A stretch of DNA of 64,000 nucleotides from JABFXX01 sp036489755 (GTDB lineage: Bacteria; Myxococcota_A; Polyangia; Haliangiales; Haliangiaceae). The notes beneath the pieces were generated by a model. It was not told where the DNA came from and did no database searches. It was given only the letters and a program-made list of their open reading frames with translations. Below are positions 16,286 through 23,945 of this stretch, piece by piece (the stretch's first letter is position 1; each line of letters begins with the position of its first letter). Made by a program: the position numbers and the translations under genes. Location of the stretch: positions 248,001-312,000 of the forward strand of contig DASXFD010000070.1 of NCBI GenBank assembly GCA_036489755.1, in the 5' to 3' direction.

Positions 16286-18025
16286 ATGGCTCAACCGGGG
16301 GTCTCTGCGCCGGCCCGACTCGGCCGGTACGAGCTGCTCGCTCGGCTCGCGACCGGCGGCATGGGCGAGATCTTTCTCGCGCGCCTCGAAGGCGCCGCCG
16401 GCTTCGAGAAGATGTGTGTGGTCAAGCGGATCCTGCCGCACCTCGCCGACGACGCGCGGTTTCGGCAGATGCTCATCGCCGAGGCGCAGATCGCCGCGAA
16501 GATGGCGCACGCGAACATCTGCCAGGTCTACGAGCTCGGCGAGACCAACAACCAGCTCTACATCGTGATGGAGTATCTCGAGGGCGTCACGATGCTGCCG
16601 CTCTTGCGGCGCGCGTCGAAGGCGAACGGGCAGCTCGAGTTCGGGTTCATCGCCGGCGTGATCCAACAGACGACCGACGCGCTGCACTACGCGCACGAGC
16701 TGAAAGATCGCGGCGGCGAAGCGCTCGGGCTCATCCACCGCGACGTCACCCCCGCGAACATCTTCTTGTGCGACTCCGGCGTCGCCAAGGTCCTCGACTT
16801 CGGCATCGCGAAGGCGCGCGGCGCGTCGACGAAGACCGAGGACGGCGCGGTCAAAGGCAAGTACGCGTACATGGCGCCCGAGCAGCTGCGCGGCGGATCG
16901 ATCGATCGGCGCGTCGATCTGTTCGCGCTCGGCGTCGTGCTCTACGAGATGATCGCGCTGCGCCGGTTGTTCCAGCGCAAGACCGATTACCTCACGTTCC
17001 GCGCCGTGATGGAGCAGCCGATTCCCGACGTGCGGCGCTACCGGCCCGACGTGCCCGACGCACTCGTCGCGGTGCTCGCGCGCATGCTCGACCGCGAGCC
17101 GGCGAATCGCTTCGATACGGCGCGCCAGCTCGGCTCGGCGGTGATGGATGCGATCGGCGGCCGGCCGTGGTCGCAGGGCGAGATCGGCGACTACGTCAAA
17201 GCGCACTTCGCCGACGAGCTCGGGCAGCGCGCCACGCAAGTCGCCGGCGCGATCAACCGCGGCAGCAGCGCGCAGCAGCCGCAACGCATGACGATGCCGC
17301 TGATCGTGCACCCCGATCAGGAAGACACCGACGACGACGCGTTCCCGCCGGTCGAGACCGATATCGAGACGCCCGTGCTCGGCGCGCGCGCAGCCGATCC
17401 GTACGTGCACAGCACGCCGCCGCCGTTCGCCGCGGTCGGCGAGACCACCGGCAGCGCGCCCGAGCTCGCACCGCTGCGCCCGGTGAACGCGCCGAGCACC
17501 GCGCCCGCGCGGCGCAACATCCTGTGGCCGCTGCTCGCGGTCGCGGGCGTCGCCGTTGCGGGCGGCGCGCTGTTCCTCGTGTGGAAGCAGATGCAAGAGC
17601 GCCAGCTGCCGCCGCCATCGACACCGCCGGTGATCAACGTCGTCCAGGCGCCGGACCCGCGCGAGGTCGTGCCGCCGCCGCCGATGCCTGAGACCGGCTC
17701 GGCGACCACCGCGCCGGCGCCGACGGAAACGCCGCAGCATCCGCGGCAGCGGCCGCACTACACGACGTACGATCAAGCGCTCGCATCCGAACAACAGCCG
17801 CTCAACCAGTGCCTGCGCGATCACGGAGACAACATGCCCGACAAGATCACGGCGGAGATCACGATCGCCGCGAGCGGCCGCGCGCAGACGGTGCAGCTCG
17901 CGCCGCCGGCGATCAACGCGACGCCGCTCGGCGGTTGTCTGCGCAACGTGCTCATCACGACGCCGTTTCCGGCGACGTCGAAGGGCAACACGATCACGGT
18001 GCCGCTGAGGGCGAAGTCGTCGTGA
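16286..18025 (+). CDS. Ser/Thr protein kinase with transmembrane span and AgmX-like periplasmic domain
   Basis: 579 residues. Hanks kinase features: G-loop LATGGMGEIF (22-29), Lys 47 (VVKRIL), HRDVTPANIF (151-160), DFGIAK (171) and APE (197-199), so it should be active. A Pro/Ala-rich linker leads to one membrane span (411-433, ILWPLLAVAGVAVAGG). Outside, a Pro-rich stretch precedes a C-terminal domain (about 495-576) with LNQCLRDHG, ITAEITIAASGRAQ and a second Cys in GGCLRNV, similar to AgmX/PglI-type tails and to the tail of the sigma fusion at 1.8-3.1 kb. The 3' end overlaps the redoxin gene as TGATG. Confidence 0.92.
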   Translation: MAQPGVSAPARLGRYELLARLATGGMGEIFLARLEGAAGFEKMCVVKRILPHLADDARFRQMLIAEAQIAAKMAHANICQVYELGETNNQLYIVMEYLEGVTMLPLLRRASKANGQLEFGFIAGVIQQTTDALHYAHELKDRGGEALGLIHRDVTPANIFLCDSGVAKVLDFGIAKARGASTKTEDGAVKGKYAYMAPEQLRGGSIDRRVDLFALGVVLYEMIALRRLFQRKTDYLTFRAVMEQPIPDVRRYRPDVPDALVAVLARMLDREPANRFDTARQLGSAVMDAIGGRPWSQGEIGDYVKAHFADELGQRATQVAGAINRGSSAQQPQRMTMPLIVHPDQEDTDDDAFPPVETDIETPVLGARAADPYVHSTPPPFAAVGETTGSAPELAPLRPVNAPSTAPARRNILWPLLAVAGVAVAGGALFLVWKQMQERQLPPPSTPPVINVVQAPDPREVVPPPPMPETGSATTAPAPTETPQHPRQRPHYTTYDQALASEQQPLNQCLRDHGDNMPDKITAEITIAASGRAQTVQLAPPAINATPLGGCLRNVLITTPFPATSKGNTITVPLRAKSS

Positions 18026-18582
18026 TGCGCGCTCTCGTGCTCGCCGTCGGGCTGTTCGCATGCACGCCCGCACAAGTTCCGCCGCCGCCGTCGCGCGATC
18101 CGGCGCCGCAGCCGGTCAACCCCGACATCCAGCAAGACGTCACGGGTGCCGCGCCGTCGAGCGTCGTCCACGACAAGACCGGCGGCACGATCGACCTCGC
18201 GACGGTATGGGCCGGCAAGCGCGTGTTGCTCGTGTTCTACATGGGCCACTGGTGCCCGCATTGCCAGAAGCAGCTCGGCGAGCTCGAGGCGCACGTCGGC
18301 GAGTTCGCGCAGCACGGCACGACGATCGTCGCGGTGTCGACCGACACGCCCGAGGACATCGCCGCGCTCGTCGCCAAGCTCGGCCTGACGTTCGACGTCT
18401 ACTCCGATACCGATCTGCAGACGATCGGCAAATGGGGTGTGGCGGATTACGGTGCCAACGTCGCGAAGCCGGCGTCGTTCGTCATCCAGCCGGGCGGCAC
18501 GGTCACGTTTCGCAAGATCGGCGAGGGCGATCAGGCGCCGACCGTCGATGAATTGCTCGCCGCGTCGGGCTCGGCCGGCTAA
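18025..18582 (+). CDS. Thioredoxin-like redoxin lipoprotein
   Basis: 185 residues. Lipobox LFAC, Pro-rich spacer, then an AhpC/TSA-like thioredoxin domain: VLLVFYMGHWCPHCQKQLGEL contains the CxxC (WCPHC), followed by TIVAVSTDTPEDI and the cis-Pro region VAKPASFVIQPGG. With two cysteines in the motif it is more like a thioredoxin/ResA than a one-Cys peroxiredoxin, acting in the periplasm. It overlaps the kinase stop as TGATG, so both are co-translated; the redoxin may serve the cysteine-bearing tail of the kinase (inference). Confidence 0.85.
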   Translation: MRALVLAVGLFACTPAQVPPPPSRDPAPQPVNPDIQQDVTGAAPSSVVHDKTGGTIDLATVWAGKRVLLVFYMGHWCPHCQKQLGELEAHVGEFAQHGTTIVAVSTDTPEDIAALVAKLGLTFDVYSDTDLQTIGKWGVADYGANVAKPASFVIQPGGTVTFRKIGEGDQAPTVDELLAASGSAG

Positions 18583-18623
18583 CTCGACGCAACCGCCGCG
18601 GGGTGGTGCCGATAACCGGCGCC

Positions 18624-19043
18624 ATGACCCGAGCCGCGATCGTTGCCGCGTGGATCGTGTGCACCATCGTTCCGCGCGGCGAGCCGGCCAGCTCGTTCGC
18701 GTTCACGCCGATGCCGTTCGGTGCTCGCACGCACGCGCACGCGTCCGATCCCGCGCAGCCGGATCTGCCCGAGCGCTCCGAGCTCGGCGTGACGATCGCG
18801 GTCGCGGCTATCGTGCTCGTCGCGCTCGGCGCCGCGATGGTCGCGAAGCGACGCTACGCGAGCAGCTCGGCCACGGCGCCCGGCCAATCGGCGACGGCGT
18901 TCGCGAGCCGGCCGTCGGCGCGATCGGGTTTGCCGCCACCGCGACCGCCGAGCTTGGCGGCGAGCTGTTTCCACAATGCGGCGCAATCGAGCGCGGAGCC
19001 CGGCGCGCGCACGAGCAACACGGTGCCGACGTCGGGCGCGTAG
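18624..19043 (+). CDS. Small secreted/membrane protein, 3' end overlapping the AlaX gene
   Basis: Up to 139 residues. The first 77 residues look coding: a signal peptide (about 1-20), a polar region rich in Ala/His/Pro, one membrane span (about 56-76, LGVTIAVAAIVLVALG) and a KRR stop-transfer. Third codon positions are almost all G or C through this part. The frame then runs for about 190 bp antisense to the end of the AlaX-like gene, where composition is Ser/Pro/Arg-rich and not protein-like. Either a true long convergent overlap or a stop codon lost by mutation. No family recognised. Confidence 0.45.
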   Translation: MTRAAIVAAWIVCTIVPRGEPASSFAFTPMPFGARTHAHASDPAQPDLPERSELGVTIAVAAIVLVALGAAMVAKRRYASSSATAPGQSATAFASRPSARSGLPPPRPPSLAASCFHNAAQSSAEPGARTSNTVPTSGA

Positions 19044-20002
19044 AGCAGGGCGTCGCGGCCGGCGGCGACGAGCCGCGCACCCACGGCGCGCATCAGCTCG
19101 GCATCGCCCGGCAGCGCGGCGATCGCGGCGCTCGTACCGGGCAACGCTTCCGCGATCGCGTTCGCGAGCCGGCCGCGCATCGCGGTGAGCTCGGTGCCTT
19201 GCGCGTCGACGTCGCGCGCGAGCTTGTCGATCGCCGACGGCACATCGCCGGGCGCGCACGAGAAGCGCGTCGCGAGCCCGCGCAACACGTGGTCGCGCGT
19301 GAACAGCTCGGCGCGCGCGCGGCGACCGGCGGTGAAGGTCACGCGCGTCATGCCCTTGTAGCGCTCGCTGCTCGTGATGCGAATCTGGCCGAGCTGCGCG
19401 GTGCGCGCGCAGTGCGTGCCGCCGCACGGCGAGAAGTCGTAGTCGCCGATCGCGACGACGCGAATGTCGGCGGTGACTTTCGGATCGCGGCGGAGCCTCA
19501 GCTGCGCGAGCTCGTCGGGCGCTGGAAACCACGCGCGCACGGCCAGGTCGTCGTCGATCAGATCATTCGCGAGATCTTCGGCGGCGGCGAGCTCGCCGTC
19601 GGGAATGCGATCGCGCGCGACGTCGATCGTCAGCGCTGATTCGCCGAGCCGCGCCGAAGCGGTCGCGGCCTGCGCGCGATCGAGCAGCGTGCCCGACAGC
19701 AGGTGCTGCGCGGTGTGCTGCGCCATGTGCTGGCGGCGACGCGCCCAGTCGAGCTCGCCCGTGACGCGACCTTCGATCGACCGGTCGACGACGTGAACGA
19801 TCGTGCCATCGTCGAGCTCCTGCGTGTCGAGCACCGTCGCGCCGCCGAGCGTGCCGTGGTCGCCGAGCTGGCCGCCGGCTTCGGGATAGAACGCGGTCTC
19901 GTCGAGCACGGCGGCGGGCCGATCCTTGTAGGTCGTCATCGCGATCACGGTCGCGTCGAACCGGCGGAGATACGCGTCGTCGTGATAGAGCCGGCGGGTC
20001 AT
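18854..20002 (-). CDS. AlaX-type alanyl-tRNA editing protein (long form)
   Basis: 382 residues. An N-terminal beta-barrel domain has DETAFYPEAGGQLGDHG, the AlaRS C-Ala/AlaX signature, then the editing domain with HTAQH (96-100) and SPCGGTHC (Cys 193, His 197), the zinc-binding HxxxH and CxxxH set that hydrolyses Ser- or Gly-tRNA(Ala). The C-terminus (about 255-382) is DHHA1-like, ending with KLGGRGGGKPDRADG, the glycine-rich motif. It works in the cytoplasm to clear mischarged tRNA. The ATG at 20002 begins right at the conserved fold. It lies 11 bp downstream of the minus-strand LRR gene and may be read with it. Confidence 0.92.
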   Translation of the reverse strand: MTRRLYHDDAYLRRFDATVIAMTTYKDRPAAVLDETAFYPEAGGQLGDHGTLGGATVLDTQELDDGTIVHVVDRSIEGRVTGELDWARRRQHMAQHTAQHLLSGTLLDRAQAATASARLGESALTIDVARDRIPDGELAAAEDLANDLIDDDLAVRAWFPAPDELAQLRLRRDPKVTADIRVVAIGDYDFSPCGGTHCARTAQLGQIRITSSERYKGMTRVTFTAGRRARAELFTRDHVLRGLATRFSCAPGDVPSAIDKLARDVDAQGTELTAMRGRLANAIAEALPGTSAAIAALPGDAELMRAVGARLVAAGRDALLYAPDVGTVLLVRAPGSALDCAALWKQLAAKLGGRGGGKPDRADGRLANAVADWPGAVAELLA

Positions 20003-20013
20003 CGGGCGAGAGT

Positions 20014-21432
20014 CTAGCCCCGCTCGGTGAGCTCGACCACGCCGAGGTCCCACATCGGCTCCCCGGGGAGATACGTCGCGAGCATCGGCGTGTGACGGCG
20101 TGTGCGTGGTCCGAGCCAGACGTCGCCCGCGACCAGCGCGCGCAGCTCGTCGCCGATCGCGTCGGCGTCGGGGTTGCCTCGCACGTCGAGCAGCTCGAGC
20201 TGTAGGCCGAACCTCGCCGCGATCGCGCGGAGCTCGTCGCGAGGCATCGTCGGTAGCGCGAGCTCGCGCAAGGCCGGCAGCTCGAGCGACGGCAGGGCCG
20301 TGCTCGCGCGTGCGGCGCGCAGATCGAGCGAGCGCAGGCACGGAATCGCAGCGATCAGAACGAGGTGTTCTTCGCCATGGCGCGGCAGCGCCAGCTTCTC
20401 GATGAACGGCACGACCGGCGATGAGGACACCCGCGACCAACCGATGCGTGGGGTTGATTCGGTCGCCACGAGCTGGCGAATGCTTGTCGGAATCGCGGCC
20501 AAGAGCGCTTCGAGGACGGGTTCCGGCGTGATCGCGTGGATCTCGAGAACGCGCAGCTTCGGCGACCTCGAGGTGAGCGCAGCGAAGTCCTCGACCTCCA
20601 GCTCGTAGAAATAGAGACGCAGGACTTCGAGCTCGCGAAGGTCGTTGGTCTCGGCAATCACGCGTGCGTCCTCGCTGTGGCGCAATGTGATCTGCGCGGC
20701 GGTGAGCCCGGTGAGCTTGCCCGTGAGTCGATCCGCCGAGTCACCTTCGAACGCGAGGCCGCGCACGGTCGTTGGCCACGCCTCGTCGGCGTGCGCACCG
20801 TCGACGACCGCGAGGTGCGGCGCCAGCGAGGGCAGGCGCGTGTCGTCGCGCAGCATCGGGCGCACGACCTCGACAAAGCCGCGCCGAAACACGCAGTGAT
20901 CGGCGATGCCGCGCAGGTGCGACCACGTCGCGCCGTTCGACGCGAGTAGCTCGCGCTGCCGCCGGCGCAAGAAGCCGGATCGCGCCGGTTCGAGCCCGCC
21001 GCGGGCGAGCTCGCATTGGACGCGCGCGAGCTCGCTGCGATCGCCGCCGAGCGCGTCGGCGAGCACCAAGCGCGGGTCGTCGTCGTCGCGCTCGACGGTC
21101 TCGTCGATCAGCGCGCGCAGATGCTCCGGCCACGGATCCGACTTGCGACGCACCACGCGCATCCCGACGACGCGCAGCGTGCGCGGCTTGAGCGACGCGG
21201 CTTCGAGCAACTCGAACGGGTCGTCGTACTCCACGAGCTCGAGCGGCCGGCGAACCACGAGCAACACGTGGCACTCGCCGATACCTGGCTCGGTGACGAG
21301 CTCGCGGTCGTAGTACACCTCGCCGAGCCAGGCGGCCGTCGCCGAGTCGAAGATCGCGTCGACGTCGGTCGTGTCGGTGACGGCATCGCAGTCGAGCTTG
21401 CCATCGCGCTCGTACGCGATGATGCGGGTCAA
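20014..21432 (-). CDS. TIGR02996-domain / leucine-rich-repeat-like protein at the end of the Bat operon
   Basis: 472 residues from a TTG at 21432 that overlaps the upstream stop as TTGA; this explains the start better than any internal Met. Residues about 110-150 carry the TIGR02996 companion domain: ALIDETVERDDDDPRLVLADAL then SELARVQCELAR. From about 220 on there are irregular leucine-rich segments (LRELEVLRLYFYEL, PSLELPALRELALP). In Myxococcota and planctomycetes TIGR02996 accompanies repeat domains; the role is unknown. Its position as the last gene of the Bat operon may be incidental or mean a Bat accessory. Confidence 0.7.
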   Translation of the reverse strand: MTRIIAYERDGKLDCDAVTDTTDVDAIFDSATAAWLGEVYYDRELVTEPGIGECHVLLVVRRPLELVEYDDPFELLEAASLKPRTLRVVGMRVVRRKSDPWPEHLRALIDETVERDDDDPRLVLADALGGDRSELARVQCELARGGLEPARSGFLRRRQRELLASNGATWSHLRGIADHCVFRRGFVEVVRPMLRDDTRLPSLAPHLAVVDGAHADEAWPTTVRGLAFEGDSADRLTGKLTGLTAAQITLRHSEDARVIAETNDLRELEVLRLYFYELEVEDFAALTSRSPKLRVLEIHAITPEPVLEALLAAIPTSIRQLVATESTPRIGWSRVSSSPVVPFIEKLALPRHGEEHLVLIAAIPCLRSLDLRAARASTALPSLELPALRELALPTMPRDELRAIAARFGLQLELLDVRGNPDADAIGDELRALVAGDVWLGPRTRRHTPMLATYLPGEPMWDLGVVELTERG

Positions 21433-23945
21433 CGCACGCTCTGCAGCGCGCCGCCGGGCACCCAGCCCGCCGTGCCACTCGCGACGCGGACCTTCGTCCA
21501 CGCGCCTCGCCGCTCGACGACGGCGACCTCGGTGCCGCGCGGCAGCGGCGTCACGAGCGCGGCCGGCGCGCCGGCACTATCGGCGGCGCGCATCACGACC
21601 GAATCGGTGATCACCGCGTCGTCGGCGTGATGATCTTCGGTGACGACCGACGCGACGAGCGCGAGCCACACGATCGCCGGCAGGATCGCGAGCATCACCA
21701 TGCCGCGCCGGCGCGAGCCGCGCCACGGCACGAGCAACAGCACGACGATCGCGAACGCGAGCCCGCCGACCAGGAGCTGGCGCGAGCTCGGCCAGTTGCG
21801 GAAGAACAGCAGCGCGTCGGCGGCGCCGGCGGTGTTTACGGGGCGCAGCGCGTCGGGCGCACGGCTACGTAGCCACGCGAGGTTGCGCAGCGCGCGCGCG
21901 TTGCCGGGATCGATCGCGAGCGCGCGCCGATACGCGAGCGTGGCGACGCCGACGTCGCCGGCGCCGAGCGCTGCGTTGCCCCAGTCGGCGAGCAACTCGG
22001 GCTTGTCGGGCGATGCTTGCGCGGCGGCGCCGAGCAGCGTCTCGGCGCGCTGGAACTCGACTTTGCGCTTTGTCGCGTCGGTGATCGTCATCGCCTGCTG
22101 ATACGCGGCGCGTGCGTCGGCGAGCGAGTCGGCGCGTGCGCTCGACGCGGCGAGCGTCATGCCGAGCAGCACGAGCGCGGTCGCGGTGGCGGGCCGCTTG
22201 CGGATCCGCGGCGCCTCGGCTTGCTCGCGGACGCGCGCGAGCAAGTCGGCGGGCAGCGGCGAGCTCGCGGCGCCCGGCGCGAAGCTCTCGGTCTCGATTC
22301 GCGCGAGCAGCTCGCGATCGGGCTCGCGCTCGGTGACGCGCCCGAGCGCGCGCATGGCCGCGGCGAGCGGGCCCGCGCTTTCGCGCGCCGGATCCTTCGC
22401 GGCGCGTTCGAGCTCGGCGTCGAGCTTCTTGCGCGCGGCGCGGACCTCGGCGGCTTCGTCGCGCTGCGTTTGCGTACGCAGCTGCCACGTGCGGAAGATC
22501 AGGATCGCGAGCGGGACCGCATAGAGCAACCCGACGAGCAGCCACAGCAGCGCGCCGGCGAGCGGTCGCGATGACTCCGCGCCCGGCGCCGACAATGCGA
22601 GATCGACCGGCACGAGCGATAGGTCCGGCGTATCGGCGCCGCCGGCCGTCGGGACCGTCTTCTTCGGGGCGCTCGACACCACGTCGTTCGCGCCCACGAC
22701 CACCGAGCCCGCGACCGACAGCGCGATCGGCTCGCTGCGAACGGTCTGATACGTGCCTTTGATCGGATCGAAGTACGACAGCGAGAGCGCCGGGATCTCG
22801 TTCGTGGATGCGGTGATCTGCGCGGTCACCTTGAACGTCTTGGTCTTGCCGTCGTCGGAGAGGTCGCCGGTCGGCGATTCGGCCGGCACGCTGAACTTGT
22901 CGGCGGGCAGCATGCCGGGGCCGTCGAGCTTGGGCAGCGACAGCGTGTCGAGGCGCTCGGCCGACTTCACCGTGATCGTCAGCTCGAGCGGCTCGCCGAC
23001 CTGGACGACCGAACGGCTCGTGCCGACCGCGATCGAAAAGCTGCTGCCGACCGCGCCCGCAAACCCGGCCGGCTTGTCGGTTTCCGGCAGCGGCTTGACG
23101 TCGATCGCATGCGCGACGTCGTTCGCGCGGAACAGCTGCGTGTCGGCATTGCCGAAGAAGTCGCGCGGGCCGGTCGCGAGCGATGCGGCGACCGACGCCG
23201 GTGGCACCGCGACGTGCCCGGCGACACGCGGCGTGACGAACATCGTGATCGTGACGCGGCCCCACTTCTGGCCGTTGATCTCGGTCTCGTCGCTCGTGTA
23301 CGGCAGGTCGAGCGTCTTGGTCGCCGACGCGACCTCGATCGCCTTGCGCTGATCGACCAGCGGTGGCGCGCTGACCGTGAATTCGTCGAGCTGCGCCATC
23401 GGCAGCGTGAACGTCCAGTCCTGCGGCTGGCTGCGGAACAGCCACACCAGCTGCGCCTGGATCGTCTCGCCGACGAATACCGGCCGGTTCGGCAGCTGCA
23501 GCTCGAGCTTCATGTCGTCGGTCGTGCGAACCGCCTCGAGATCGAGCGACGCACCCTGCGCGGTCGCGTGCTTGCTGCCCTGCGTGATCGTCGTGGCCGG
23601 GATCGACAGCCGGCCCGCGTTCGGCTCTTCGACGCGATAGCTGAAGATCCACGTCACGGTCGTCGACACGCTGCGCCGGCCGTTGATGATCTCGATCGAT
23701 TGCGACACGTTCGGCTGCGCGCCGAGCGGCGTGATGGTCGCGCCGGCGATCGACAGCTTCGGCTGATCGGGCGCCGGGTTCTGATCGAAGCCGCTCGCCG
23801 CGAGCAGCAGCTTGAACGGCATGCCGGCGTGCGGCTGTGCGCCGCGCTCGAGCGAGAACCGCGCGGCCGGCTCGTCGGCATACGCCGTGGCGAGCCCGAA
23901 CAGCATCACGATCGCGACGACTAGCTTCCTCACACTCACACTCAC
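21429..23945 (-). CDS. batD: BatD-BatE fusion protein with TPR and SH3 domains
   Basis: 838 residues from the GTG at 23945, which overlaps the upstream stop (GTGA) and has GAGG a few bases before it; further GTGs lie at 23939 and 23933. Signal peptide 1-24, BatD-type beta-sandwich repeats to about 440 (PVFVGETIQAQLVWL; SVVQVGEPLELTITV), a span at about 463-486, then a charged cytoplasmic stretch. A second signal/anchor-like segment (about 590-606) begins a BatE-like part: TPR (608-697, ELLADWGNAALGAGDVGVA), spans at about 724-741 and 750-769, and a C-terminal SH3 domain ending in GTAGWVPGG. Bat proteins are an envelope-stress system; a BatD plus BatE fusion shortens the operon by one gene. 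Confidence 0.85.
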   Translation of the reverse strand: MSVSVRKLVVAIVMLFGLATAYADEPAARFSLERGAQPHAGMPFKLLLAASGFDQNPAPDQPKLSIAGATITPLGAQPNVSQSIEIINGRRSVSTTVTWIFSYRVEEPNAGRLSIPATTITQGSKHATAQGASLDLEAVRTTDDMKLELQLPNRPVFVGETIQAQLVWLFRSQPQDWTFTLPMAQLDEFTVSAPPLVDQRKAIEVASATKTLDLPYTSDETEINGQKWGRVTITMFVTPRVAGHVAVPPASVAASLATGPRDFFGNADTQLFRANDVAHAIDVKPLPETDKPAGFAGAVGSSFSIAVGTSRSVVQVGEPLELTITVKSAERLDTLSLPKLDGPGMLPADKFSVPAESPTGDLSDDGKTKTFKVTAQITASTNEIPALSLSYFDPIKGTYQTVRSEPIALSVAGSVVVGANDVVSSAPKKTVPTAGGADTPDLSLVPVDLALSAPGAESSRPLAGALLWLLVGLLYAVPLAILIFRTWQLRTQTQRDEAAEVRAARKKLDAELERAAKDPARESAGPLAAAMRALGRVTEREPDRELLARIETESFAPGAASSPLPADLLARVREQAEAPRIRKRPATATALVLLGMTLAASSARADSLADARAAYQQAMTITDATKRKVEFQRAETLLGAAAQASPDKPELLADWGNAALGAGDVGVATLAYRRALAIDPGNARALRNLAWLRSRAPDALRPVNTAGAADALLFFRNWPSSRQLLVGGLAFAIVVLLLVPWRGSRRRGMVMLAILPAIVWLALVASVVTEDHHADDAVITDSVVMRAADSAGAPAALVTPLPRGTEVAVVERRGAWTKVRVASGTAGWVPGGALQSVR

